A stretch of 64,000 nt of DNA from Glaciecola siphonariae. Lineage in GTDB: Bacteria > Pseudomonadota > Gammaproteobacteria > Enterobacterales > Alteromonadaceae. Position 1 is the first letter of the stretch. Each line of letters starts with the position of its first letter. This document shows, one piece after another, positions 25,461 to 34,044 of this stretch. A model generated the notes under the pieces. The model saw nothing but the letters and a program-made list of their open reading frames with translations, was not told the origin of the DNA and made no database searches. The stretch is taken from assembly GCF_042652645.1 (NCBI RefSeq), contig NZ_JBHSGU010000002.1, positions 248,001 to 312,000 on the forward strand, read 5' to 3'. The position numbers and the translations under genes are program-made.

Positions 25461-26608
25461 CAATCTTCTAGCCCTAATTTAATGCTTACCCAATCCATCG
25501 CGCGGTCAAATATTCCGCCTTCTTGCACTTCTTCAAGCGTAACAAGCGGATAGCTTGCAATTGTTTCGTCTTCTAGTTTTAAACTCAAAACACCCACTTC
25601 TTTACCTTTACTAATGGGTGCTTCTAGTTTTTCTGAAAGCTCAAAATGCGCTTTTAACTGCGCGGCTTGTCCACGGGGAATAGTTATGGGGGTATCTACG
25701 TTAATTCCAAGCTCTACGGTGTCTTTATCACCCATGAAAATGCGATGGGCTACAAAACTCTGCCCCGCTTTGTAAGGTGTAAGTGATTCAAAAAATCTAA
25801 AGCCGTAGCGCAACAGCTTTTTGTTTTCAGCTTTTCGTGCTCGCTCACTTTCAGTGCCCATAACCACTGAAATAAGTCGCATATCGCCTTGAGTTGCTGA
25901 AGTTATTAGGCTGTAGCCAGAGTCTGATGTATGACCGGTTTTAATACCGTCTACGTTTAGGCTTTTATCCCATAATAAGCTGTTACGGTTAAATTGCTTT
26001 ATGCCGTTGTATGTAAACTCGCGCTGGCTGTAATAAGCGTAGACCTGCGGCAGTTCGGCGATTAGAGCTTTTGACAACAGGGCCATATCGCGCGGTGATG
26101 TGTAGTGGTCAGGGTCGTGTAAACCATGGCTGTTAACAAAGTTTGTGTTGGTCATGCCAAGACTTTGCGCATGTGCGTTCATCATGCTGGCAAAGGCTGA
26201 TTCAGAGCCTGCCACATGTTCAGCGATGGCCACGCACGCATCATTTCCAGATTGCACCATAATGCCTTGAAGCAATTCATCTACGCTAACGCGCGTGCCA
26301 ACTTCAATAAACATTTTTGATGAGTCAGGGAAGTTTTTCGCCCATGCGTTCTCAGATATGAGCACTTCGTCGGTCAGCGAAATATTGCCGGCTTTTAGTT
26401 CTTTACCCACTACGTAAACCGTCATGATCTTGGTTAGGCTTGCCGGAGCGAGGCGCTGGTCAATGTTCTTTTCAGCAATGATGTGACCAGTATGGTGGTC
26501 CATCAATAAAAAGCCGCCCGCTGCTACCGTGGGGGCGGGGGGGATAACAACCGCAGCGTTCGCTAGGCTAACGGTTAACATAGTGATAATGAAGATAAAT
26601 AAGCGCAT
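25460..26608 (-). CDS. dacA: D-alanyl-D-alanine carboxypeptidase (PBP5/PBP6 type)
   Basis: Removes the terminal D-Ala from peptidoglycan pentapeptides in the periplasm, limiting cross-linking and helping set cell shape. The 382-residue protein has a signal peptide (MRLFIFIITMLTVSLANA) and the penicillin-binding motifs SLTK (Ser57, Lys60), SGN (Ser120-Asn122) and KTG (Lys223-Gly225). A C-terminal beta domain and an amphipathic tail (FDRAMDWVSIKLGL) that would attach it to the inner membrane follow. Length and motif spacing are normal for the family. It lies downstream of rlpA in the envelope cluster. Confidence 0.96.
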   Translation of the reverse strand: MRLFIFIITMLTVSLANAAVVIPPAPTVAAGGFLLMDHHTGHIIAEKNIDQRLAPASLTKIMTVYVVGKELKAGNISLTDEVLISENAWAKNFPDSSKMFIEVGTRVSVDELLQGIMVQSGNDACVAIAEHVAGSESAFASMMNAHAQSLGMTNTNFVNSHGLHDPDHYTSPRDMALLSKALIAELPQVYAYYSQREFTYNGIKQFNRNSLLWDKSLNVDGIKTGHTSDSGYSLITSATQGDMRLISVVMGTESERARKAENKKLLRYGFRFFESLTPYKAGQSFVAHRIFMGDKDTVELGINVDTPITIPRGQAAQLKAHFELSEKLEAPISKGKEVGVLSLKLEDETIASYPLVTLEEVQEGGIFDRAMDWVSIKLGLED

Positions 26609-26718
26609 GGTTTTAAAGCTACCTTTTTAGTGGTCTTTTTATTATCGAAATAACTCGGAATTTTAGCGTATTGCCGTGGCTAACAACAGTGTTTTACGGA
26701 CTTTCTCAGCATTTAGCG

Positions 26719-27693
26719 CTACTGAGGATTAAATTCAACTTGGAATGCATTTTCAAATCCAATCTTCTGTAGGTCTTGGATAAGTTTTTGCGCACTTTGT
26801 TCATTTTCCATTGGGCCTAAATGCAGGCGATAGATATCATTAAGCTTAGGGATGCTGTTGGTGACTTGTAGTAAGTTTGACAAGCCGGTGGCAAGCTCTC
26901 TTACTTTTGATTCGTTCGAACTCGCCGTGACTTGCACAAACAAAAGCGTATCTTGCAAAGACTCCTCATTGATGTCGGGACTATTCTCAGCGTTAATGCG
27001 CATTTCTGTGGTGCTTAAAGACTGATTTATTTTGCTAGCGGCCGTACTGGTAACCACTTGGTTTTTTGCATTTACTGTGTTTGTTGCAGTCGTTTTTTGT
27101 GTGCTGGCAAGCATACTGTTGGTGGGGGCCGATTTCCCAATTGTTACCACACCGGAGGGACTAACATGTATTACCTCTATTTTTACTTTGGTGACGCCCT
27201 TACTGTGAAAGCCCAGTTTTTTCGCCGCGCCGTAGGATAAATCTAGAATTCTATCGTCATGAAAGGGCCCTCTATCGTTGACTCTAACAGTGGCAGTTTT
27301 GTTATTTTCTAGGTTAGTCACGCGTAAAAAAGAGGGAAGGGGGAGGGTTTTATGAGCAGCGGTTAGGGCAAACATATCAAAGGTTTCACCGTTTGCAGTG
27401 GTATGCCCATGAAATTTCTGCCCGTACCACGACGCATAGCCGGTATCTTCAAAGCCTTTAGCGTCTAACATTGGGGTGTAGTAACCGCCTAAAACGGTAT
27501 ATGGCCGGCTGGTCCAAACGCTGTAAGGTTCATAAACCGGAATTGGCTCCACAAAGCTGAGTTCGCCATACTCAAACTGAGGCGCAGAATCTTGTTTTTG
27601 TGTATAGCGACCGGTGGGCGCAGTTGAACAGGCCTGCATGAATATGAGGCAGGCTGACAGAATTAAAACACGCTTAAATTCAAGCCTAAACAT
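26719..27693 (-). CDS. rlpA: RlpA septal ring lytic transglycosylase lipoprotein
   Basis: An outer-membrane lipoprotein that binds, and in Pseudomonas cleaves, denuded glycan strands at the septum. From the ATG at 27693 the signal is MFRLEFKRVLILSACLIFMQ ending at an AC lipobox. The double-psi beta-barrel domain reads GYASWYGQKFHGHTTANGE, FDMFALTAAHKTLPLPSFL and NDRGPFHDDRILDLSYGAA, including the DRGPF active-site region. A Ser/Thr-rich linker leads to a C-terminal SPOR domain (about residues 250-324). A GTG start four codons upstream is possible but less well placed. It follows rodA by 28 bp. Confidence 0.94.
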   Translation of the reverse strand: MFRLEFKRVLILSACLIFMQACSTAPTGRYTQKQDSAPQFEYGELSFVEPIPVYEPYSVWTSRPYTVLGGYYTPMLDAKGFEDTGYASWYGQKFHGHTTANGETFDMFALTAAHKTLPLPSFLRVTNLENNKTATVRVNDRGPFHDDRILDLSYGAAKKLGFHSKGVTKVKIEVIHVSPSGVVTIGKSAPTNSMLASTQKTTATNTVNAKNQVVTSTAASKINQSLSTTEMRINAENSPDINEESLQDTLLFVQVTASSNESKVRELATGLSNLLQVTNSIPKLNDIYRLHLGPMENEQSAQKLIQDLQKIGFENAFQVEFNPQ

Positions 27694-27721
27694 AGCGTCA
27701 AGCACCTATTTTAAAAGAGAA

Positions 27722-28834
27722 TTATCGCGATAGCAGGCGTTTTTGCGTGCTAATCGACATTAATATGCCAAAACCGGCAAGCAATGTCACCATCGATGTC
27801 CCGCCGTAACTGATTAAGGGTAAGGGGACGCCAACCACGGGCAAAAGCCCCGACACCATCCCCATATTTACAAACACATATACAAAGAATGTTAAGGTAA
27901 TACTGCCGGCTACTAATTTGCTAAATGCGTCTTGCGCTCGGTTGGCAATGTAAAGTCCACGTAAAATAATGCACAAATACATGATGAGCAGGCCAATCAC
28001 GCCTATTAAGCCAAACTCTTCGCTATACACTGCAAAAATAAAATCGGTATGTCTCTCTGGCAAAAATTCTAACTGCGATTGCGTCCCTTGAAGCCATCCT
28101 TTCCCTTCTACGCCGCCTGAACCAATGGCAATTTTCGATTGAATAATGTGATAACCCGAGCCAAGTGGATCACTCTCTGGATTAAGGAATGTGGTTACTC
28201 GTTGCTTTTGATACTCCTCCATCAAAAAGAACCACATTATGGGCGCAAAAGCGCCTCCAAGAAGTGCAATAAATCCTATGAGTTTCCACGCCATGCCCGA
28301 TAAAAACAGCACAAAAATACCAGAGCTTGCAATGAGTAGCGAGGTTCCTAAATCAGGTTGCTTTGCAATCAATATAGTGGGTATAAAAACGAGTATGAAG
28401 CCTGCAAAAATGTCGCGGTAACGCGGGGGAAGATTGCCCTTGCTAATGTACCAGGCCACCATTAGCGGCACTGCAAGCTTCATGATTTCTGATGGTTGAA
28501 AGCGAATAAATCCAAAGTCGAGCCATCGCTGCGCCCCTTTTCCCATATCGCCAAAGAGCAAAACACCCACTAGCATTAAAATGCCGCCCGCATAAAAATA
28601 TACTGCGATGCGCTGATAGAACATCATCGGTATTTGCGCAAGGATTACCATAACCGTCATAGCAAGCCCGAGGCGTACAAACTGTCTGTTCACTAATTCC
28701 CAGTCTTGGCCGCCAGAAGAATAGATGGTCAAAAGACCCACTACCATGAGTGACACTAGTGAAAAAAGTAAAAAACCATCAATATGGACTTTCTCTAATA
28801 AAGAACGTCTAGCGGGTGTAAATGCCTTGCTCAT
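27722..28834 (-). CDS. rodA: RodA SEDS peptidoglycan glycosyltransferase
   Basis: Polymerises lipid II into glycan strands during cell elongation, with PBP2 as partner. The 370-residue protein has about ten transmembrane helices and SEDS landmarks: KGAQRWLDFGFIRFQPSEIM, AKQPDLGTSLLIASSGIFVL, PERHTDFIFAVYSEEFGLIG (with the catalytic-region Asp) and GLLPVVGVPLPLISYGGTS. The start overlaps the PBP2 stop by 4 bp (ATGA), so the two partners are translated together, as in other gammaproteobacteria. Confidence 0.97.
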   Translation of the reverse strand: MSKAFTPARRSLLEKVHIDGFLLFSLVSLMVVGLLTIYSSGGQDWELVNRQFVRLGLAMTVMVILAQIPMMFYQRIAVYFYAGGILMLVGVLLFGDMGKGAQRWLDFGFIRFQPSEIMKLAVPLMVAWYISKGNLPPRYRDIFAGFILVFIPTILIAKQPDLGTSLLIASSGIFVLFLSGMAWKLIGFIALLGGAFAPIMWFFLMEEYQKQRVTTFLNPESDPLGSGYHIIQSKIAIGSGGVEGKGWLQGTQSQLEFLPERHTDFIFAVYSEEFGLIGVIGLLIMYLCIILRGLYIANRAQDAFSKLVAGSITLTFFVYVFVNMGMVSGLLPVVGVPLPLISYGGTSMVTLLAGFGILMSISTQKRLLSR

Positions 28835-30759
28835 TGGCTCGCATCCGCAGCGTTTTTAGGTGTGTTTTGCATCGCATCACTGGTGGCTACCGCAATACGA
28901 TTGTCGGGTCGATTTTCAAAATAAAAATCCATCACTTCACGCGCTAGAGGCGCTGCATTTGAGCCTCCACCGCCAGCGTTTTCTATGGTTACTGCGATAC
29001 TTATTTCGGGGGCATCATAGGGGGCATAGCCAACGTACATGGCGTTGTCACGCAAATATTCTGATATGGCGTCTTCGTCATATTCAGCGTCTTGGGCAAC
29101 CGTGAAGAGCTGCGCGGTTCCCGTTTTTCCCGCCGAGATGTAGCTTGTACCCTCAAATGCCTTCTTAGCAGTTCCGTCCTCGCGGTTAACAGTGCCATAC
29201 AGAGCATCTAACACAATGTCCCAGTTTGCCTCGTCTTTTATTTGCATAGGTGGCTTCATTTCAATGGGAATATCTTGAATGTCGCCTTCAACCATGAAGC
29301 CTTTTAACAAACGCGGCACGTGTCTCTCGCCTTTGTTCACTAAAAAGTTCACAGACTGAGCGAGCTGCAGCGGGGTAGCATTCCAATACCCTTGTCCAAT
29401 ACCAACCGAAATCGTGTCACCCATGTACCACGCTTCGTTAAATCGAGCGCGTTTCCAGCCTCGTGAGGGCATAATAGCCTGAGATTCTTCGTATAAATCT
29501 ACACCCGTAAATTCGCCAAAACCAAATTCAGTCATAGTTTCATGTAGGCGGTCAATGCCCAATTTAACCGCTAAATCGTAGTAAAATGTGTCGCACGACA
29601 CTTCTATGGACTTGGTGACATCAACGTCGCCATGCCCCCACTTTTTCCAATCCCGCCAAACGTGAGATACATTCGGCAAGCGGTAAGTCCCGGTGTCTTT
29701 TATCTCGGTATCCGAATCAATTATGCCTTCTTCTAATCCCACTAATGCCAAATGCGGCTTAATGGTGGAGGCGGGCGGATAGCGTCCTTGAGTGGCTCGG
29801 TTGAGCAGTGGGCTGTATTTGGAGTTAAGCAATTTAGAATATTCTTTTTGGCTTATGCCGTGAACAAACAAATTTGGGTCGTAGCTTGGGCTGCTGTATA
29901 AAGCTAAAATACCGCCGGTGCGGGTATCGGTGATCACAACAGAACCTCTGCGACCGGCAAGTTGTGCCTGTGCTTTTTGTTGTAGCGTTATATCGATGTT
30001 TAATGCAATATCGCGTCCGGGGATGGGCGGCTGCACATCGAGCACGCGAATTATCCGCCCTTGGTTGTTTACCTCTACTTGCTGATAACCAACGGTACCG
30101 TGCAGTACGCGCTCGTGATATTTTTCAACTCCCTGTTTACCAATGTCATAGGTAGCCGCATAGTTTGCTGCTTCGCCGTTCTTCTCTAGCTTGTTTAGGT
30201 CACGTTTGTTAATGCGGGCCACATAGCCTAGCATGTGCGTAAGCGTATCTTTAAACGGGTAGTATCGCGACAGCCTGGCCTCTATGGTCACTCCATCAAA
30301 GCGGTGCTGGTTTGCGGCAAATAAGGCAACCTCTTCTTGACTTAGCTGATTACGAAGCACCACCGGCTTAAATCGGCGCTGGCGCTTTCGCTCTTTCTCA
30401 AAATTTTCGATTTCATCAGGGCTGAGCGACATTAATTCGCTCAGTTGAGCCAATGTTTCGCTTAAATCGTCGACTTCTTCCGGGATAATCTCAAGGCTGA
30501 AAACGGGTTTGTTTTCTGCCAATATCACCCCATTACGGTCGTAAATGAGACCGCGATTAGGTGGAATGGGCAAGACCTTTATGCGATTGCCATTTGAGCG
30601 TGTTTGATAATCCTCAAACTGATTAACCTGAAGATGGTAAAGATTAATGACAATCAGACTTAAAAAAGCGACCACCAGCAGCATTGACACAAACGCTCTG
30701 CGAGCAAAAAGATTTGCCTCAGCGGAATGGTCGCGGATGGTTTGACGTTTTTTCATCAT
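28831..30759 (-). CDS. mrdA: Penicillin-binding protein 2 (elongasome transpeptidase)
   Basis: Cross-links peptidoglycan during lateral wall growth. The 642-residue bitopic protein has an N-terminal membrane helix (FVSMLLVVAFLSLIVINLY) and a pedestal/dimerisation domain starting with RIKVLPIPPNRGLIYDRNG. The transpeptidase domain has motifs ASTIK (SxxK), SCDTF (SxN-equivalent, as SADTF in E. coli) and AGKTGTAQ. Two ATGs lie at 30759 and 30756; neither has a strong Shine-Dalgarno site. It begins 12 bp after rlmH and overlaps rodA. Confidence 0.97.
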   Translation of the reverse strand: MMKKRQTIRDHSAEANLFARRAFVSMLLVVAFLSLIVINLYHLQVNQFEDYQTRSNGNRIKVLPIPPNRGLIYDRNGVILAENKPVFSLEIIPEEVDDLSETLAQLSELMSLSPDEIENFEKERKRQRRFKPVVLRNQLSQEEVALFAANQHRFDGVTIEARLSRYYPFKDTLTHMLGYVARINKRDLNKLEKNGEAANYAATYDIGKQGVEKYHERVLHGTVGYQQVEVNNQGRIIRVLDVQPPIPGRDIALNIDITLQQKAQAQLAGRRGSVVITDTRTGGILALYSSPSYDPNLFVHGISQKEYSKLLNSKYSPLLNRATQGRYPPASTIKPHLALVGLEEGIIDSDTEIKDTGTYRLPNVSHVWRDWKKWGHGDVDVTKSIEVSCDTFYYDLAVKLGIDRLHETMTEFGFGEFTGVDLYEESQAIMPSRGWKRARFNEAWYMGDTISVGIGQGYWNATPLQLAQSVNFLVNKGERHVPRLLKGFMVEGDIQDIPIEMKPPMQIKDEANWDIVLDALYGTVNREDGTAKKAFEGTSYISAGKTGTAQLFTVAQDAEYDEDAISEYLRDNAMYVGYAPYDAPEISIAVTIENAGGGGSNAAPLAREVMDFYFENRPDNRIAVATSDAMQNTPKNAADASQ

Positions 30760-30770
30760 TTTTTACTATA

Positions 30771-31241
30771 CTACTCTCTATGGTAAGGGTGATTTTGCGT
30801 GACCGACCAAGCTCGATACAGCGCCTCGGCTACAATGACTCTTACCATAGGATGTGGAAGAGTAAGCTTTGACAATGACCACGTTTGCTCGGCTGCCTCT
30901 TTACACGCTTTCGACAAACCTTCTGGGCCGCCAATCAGCAGGCTCACATCGCGACCGTCCATTTTCCATCGTTCGATTTGTTGTGCCAATTGAGGCGTTG
31001 ACCACGCCTTGCCGTCAACTTCGAGAGCGACGATGCGATTACCTTTGGCGATACTTTGCAGGCAGCGATGACCCTCATCAAAAATCGTTTTATCGATGTT
31101 GGTGGTTTTACCCCGTTTTCCGGGCGCAATTTCTGTAAAGTTTACTCGGCAGTCGATAGGAAAGCGCTTCACGTATTCATTGACGCCTTCGACCACCCAT
31201 TTTGGCATTTTGTTCCCAACTGCAACAATTTGAATATGCAT
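30771..31241 (-). CDS. rlmH: 23S rRNA (pseudouridine1915-N3)-methyltransferase
   Basis: A SPOUT-class methyltransferase that modifies pseudouridine 1915 in helix 69 of 23S rRNA on assembled 70S ribosomes. The 156-residue protein matches the family end to end: MHIQIVAVGNKMPKWVVEGV, the SAM-binding knot VSLLIGGPEGLS, KLTLPHPMVRVIVAEALYRA and the invariant C-terminus HPYHRE. It sits between rsfS and mrdA, the usual order. Confidence 0.97.
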   Translation of the reverse strand: MHIQIVAVGNKMPKWVVEGVNEYVKRFPIDCRVNFTEIAPGKRGKTTNIDKTIFDEGHRCLQSIAKGNRIVALEVDGKAWSTPQLAQQIERWKMDGRDVSLLIGGPEGLSKACKEAAEQTWSLSKLTLPHPMVRVIVAEALYRAWSVTQNHPYHRE

Positions 31242-31254
31242 GTAGAGCGGTAGT

Positions 31255-31572
31255 CTATTGCCAGAGTTTTTCTAACTGGAAGAAGTCTCGGGTTTCATCT
31301 TGCATAACATGTGCAACGCAGTCACCTAAGTCTACCAATACCCATTCGCCAACGTCTTTACCCTCTACGCTTAACGGGGGATGTCCGGCAAGCTTGCTTT
31401 CTTTAATAAGGTTCTCAGCAATGGACGATACATGACGCTTTGAATTACCAGAGCAAATAACTAAAGTGTCGGTGACAGTGCTTTTACCGACCACGTCGAT
31501 AACGACAACGTCACGGGCTTTCATGTCTTCAATTTTGTCGATAATAAACTGTGTTAATGTAGTATCTTTCAA
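31255..31572 (-). CDS. rsfS: Ribosomal silencing factor RsfS
   Basis: Binds ribosomal protein L14 and blocks 50S-30S joining in stationary phase or starvation. The 105-residue protein has the family pattern DKIEDMKARDVVVIDVVGKS, LVICSGNSKRHVSSIAENL and EGKDVGEWVLVDLGDCVAHV. It overlaps the end of nadD by 4 bp and is followed 13 bp later by rlmH. The N-terminal position after nadD is the standard arrangement. Confidence 0.97.
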   Translation of the reverse strand: MKDTTLTQFIIDKIEDMKARDVVVIDVVGKSTVTDTLVICSGNSKRHVSSIAENLIKESKLAGHPPLSVEGKDVGEWVLVDLGDCVAHVMQDETRDFFQLEKLWQ

Positions 31573-32333
31573 TCTTCTGCCTTTGTTTTATAAATAGAAT
31601 GTTCCTGAATGTAATCAGCTACTTCAGGTAATAAATAGTGTTTAATTGAGTCACCGCGCGCCAATGCGTGCCTGACCTGAGTTGACGACACTTCATGAAC
31701 CTTGTTCATAAAGAACACCACCTCGCCATGTTTTGATGCACGTAGTATACCGTTTATGTGTTGATTTTGCGCTTTTTGTCCTTGCTCGGCGCACAAATAA
31801 ATGGTTTCTGGCAGTAAGGCTTGCAAAGAAGCCGGTAAATACCTAAGTGAGCTCGAATTTACGCCAATCGAAGCATCGGAATAGCCATCACCTGTAAGTT
31901 CATTTGCAAGATCACTATCTTCGTCTCTCATCATTACAATAAAGTGGCATTGCTTAAATAGAACCTCCGATTTATGCCATGAGGCGAGCCCTAAAAATGC
32001 GTCGAGACCTAAAATAAAACAAATGCTAGTGTTTGGGTGAGTTTGGGCAAGCTCAGCTAGCGTGTTTGAAGAGAAGCTCGGTCTATCATGTTTTATTTCA
32101 ATATCGTTAACCTGCAAGCGAGAGTCTGCCTGAGCAAAATACCCGCACATTTTCAGTCTATGAGCGGCTGCAGTTTGAGTCTGTTTATGCACAGGGATAT
32201 GGCTAGGCACGATATCGCAATGATCTAAATTAAGCGTGTCGAGCAAACTTAACAAGGGTCTTAGGTGCCCTAGATGAGGTGGGTCGAAGGTACCTCCAAA
32301 TATAGCTTTGAGCGAATAGGGCGGTAAGCTCAT
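31569..32333 (-). CDS. nadD: Nicotinate-nucleotide adenylyltransferase
   Basis: Converts nicotinate mononucleotide and ATP to deamido-NAD in NAD synthesis. The 254-residue protein has the nucleotidyltransferase motif IFGGTFDPPHLGHLRPLL and VPSHIPVHKQTQ. It also has CFILGLDAFLGLASWH and the ISTTxIR-like signature EVSSTQVRHALARG near the C-terminus. It is somewhat longer than E. coli NadD. It overlaps holA at its start and rsfS at its end. Confidence 0.95.
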   Translation of the reverse strand: MSLPPYSLKAIFGGTFDPPHLGHLRPLLSLLDTLNLDHCDIVPSHIPVHKQTQTAAAHRLKMCGYFAQADSRLQVNDIEIKHDRPSFSSNTLAELAQTHPNTSICFILGLDAFLGLASWHKSEVLFKQCHFIVMMRDEDSDLANELTGDGYSDASIGVNSSSLRYLPASLQALLPETIYLCAEQGQKAQNQHINGILRASKHGEVVFFMNKVHEVSSTQVRHALARGDSIKHYLLPEVADYIQEHSIYKTKAED

Positions 32334-33364
32334 TATGCGCTAAGCGAAAAGTGTTCGAGAGGAGCGGGTAAAAACAAGAGCGCTAAATGACTCAACATCA
32401 CATACGGCTTATGTAAGGTCTCCGATTTTAATAAAGCGTCGGCTTGCTGCAGATGCCCAATGAGCACACTTAGATGACCGGCGCTTAAACGCATCAGGGC
32501 TGCGTTATACAGCGCCTGTTTGTTTTGCCATATACGCATTTTAGCAAATGGAATGCTCTCTCCGCGCTGACGAAAACTTTGACATTGTTCAAGGAGCTGG
32601 GCCTCTTTAATCAGCGACCATAAAATAATATTTGGCTCTAATCCTTCGCTTTCTAAGCGATAGAGTATTTTTATTGCTCGGCGCATATTGCCGCTTAACA
32701 CTTCATCGGTAAATTGAAATACCGTAAAGCGAGACTGATCCACGCTCGACCTAGCCACATGACTTGCATCAATACTTGTTTCATTCACAAACAACAGAGC
32801 CAGTTTCTCAAGCTCTTGGTTGGCGGCAAGCAAGTTACCTTCGTTCATATCGGCAATCAGGCTAATTGCGTCTTGCGTAAGTGGAAGCTTGGCTTGAGCG
32901 GCTCTCTGTTTGACCCATTGCTGCAACTGTCCACCCTGAAGTTCATAACAGTGACAAAACCAAGCATGTGATAAGAGCTGTTTAAACCACTTTGTGTTTT
33001 GCACATCCTTTCCAATCTTGGGCCCCTGTATGAGCAAAAGCGTATCTTCGGTCAAGCTTGTGCTTAACTCGCTTAACACGGCAGCACCTTGTGTACCTGG
33101 TTTGCCGGTGGGCAAGGTAAGCTCAATATATTGCTTGTCAGAAAATAGAGACATGGCTTGGGTAGCATCGATTAGTTGCTGCCATGAAAAGTCGCCATCT
33201 GCCACTAATGTTTGACGTTCCTCGAAGCCGGCGAGCTTTGCTTGTTTACGTAAGGCGTCAATCACATCTTGCTTCTGCTGCGGCTCATCACCGAATAACA
33301 GCACGATAGAGGGCAGGGGGTTGCGACTTAAGTGCGCCTCAAATTGATTAGGCTTGAGCTGCAT
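32333..33364 (-). CDS. holA: DNA polymerase III delta subunit
   Basis: The clamp-loader subunit that opens the beta sliding clamp. The 343-residue protein has the HolA layout: MQLKPNQFEAHLSRNPLPSI, VLLFGDEPQQKQDVIDALR and the AAA+-like region with LLIQGPKIGKDVQNTKWFK. It continues with ISLIADMNEGNLLAANQELE and the C-terminal collar region ILYRLESEGLEPNIILWSL. There is no Walker A motif, as expected for delta. Its ATG shares one base with the lptE stop (TAATG). Confidence 0.94.
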   Translation of the reverse strand: MQLKPNQFEAHLSRNPLPSIVLLFGDEPQQKQDVIDALRKQAKLAGFEERQTLVADGDFSWQQLIDATQAMSLFSDKQYIELTLPTGKPGTQGAAVLSELSTSLTEDTLLLIQGPKIGKDVQNTKWFKQLLSHAWFCHCYELQGGQLQQWVKQRAAQAKLPLTQDAISLIADMNEGNLLAANQELEKLALLFVNETSIDASHVARSSVDQSRFTVFQFTDEVLSGNMRRAIKILYRLESEGLEPNIILWSLIKEAQLLEQCQSFRQRGESIPFAKMRIWQNKQALYNAALMRLSAGHLSVLIGHLQQADALLKSETLHKPYVMLSHLALLFLPAPLEHFSLSA

Positions 33365-33987
33365 TAGTTCTGAACCGCATTATTGGTGTTTGCATTGCTT
33401 TGTGCCAAGGTATATTGGCTTGATAAAAGACGAATGATTCGGTCGGCTGTTTCGGCGCGCATTTCATTCATTACCAGCTCGAGCTCTCTGGATTTCGCTA
33501 ATATTTGCTGCGGATCATCCTGATATTCTCTTGATACCGACATCGTATTGTTGATAGGAGCGGCATTCGGGAAGGTGACCTGATAGTCCACTGAATATAT
33601 TAACTCGTACTCGGCAACCTGACCGCTTGAAAATACCGACAGCAGTCTTCTCTCAAGCGATTCGGGCTGCATACTCAACAGTACTACCTTGCTTGGGTCA
33701 AGGCTTTCAAGCTCGTTTGAGTCAGCGTTAATGCTGTTTAATTGATACACCGGCAAACGCCTGCTAAGGGCACGAGTCAGCGGGTTGTACTGTATCGAAG
33801 CGTTAATAACCACCGTATCGAGGGTGGGCGGCAGTGCTTGGGAGCCACGCAAAGTAAAGCCGCATGCGCCTAGCATTAAGGCAAGGCTTAGCAGAGCCGT
33901 TAAACATAAGCTTCGATACGCTTTTTGACTAACAAACGCACGAGACGCTTGATTGCCCCTCGGTTTAATTATTTGCTTGATATGCAT
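33364..33987 (-). CDS. lptE: LPS assembly lipoprotein LptE
   Basis: Forms the outer-membrane lipopolysaccharide translocon with LptD. The 207-residue protein starts with a basic stretch and a lipoprotein signal, LTALLSLALMLGAC, followed directly by GFTLRGSQALPPTLDTVVIN, the hallmark N-terminus of mature LptE. SREYQDDPQQILAKSRELE and MRAETADRIIRLLSSQ near the end are also typical. It lies 57 bp after leuS and is coupled to holA. Confidence 0.95.
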   Translation of the reverse strand: MHIKQIIKPRGNQASRAFVSQKAYRSLCLTALLSLALMLGACGFTLRGSQALPPTLDTVVINASIQYNPLTRALSRRLPVYQLNSINADSNELESLDPSKVVLLSMQPESLERRLLSVFSSGQVAEYELIYSVDYQVTFPNAAPINNTMSVSREYQDDPQQILAKSRELELVMNEMRAETADRIIRLLSSQYTLAQSNANTNNAVQN

Positions 33988-34044
33988 TAGGCTTTTCCAG
34001 TATTGCTGCTTATGTCAGTGATTAAAGCCATGTTTTGTCCGGTA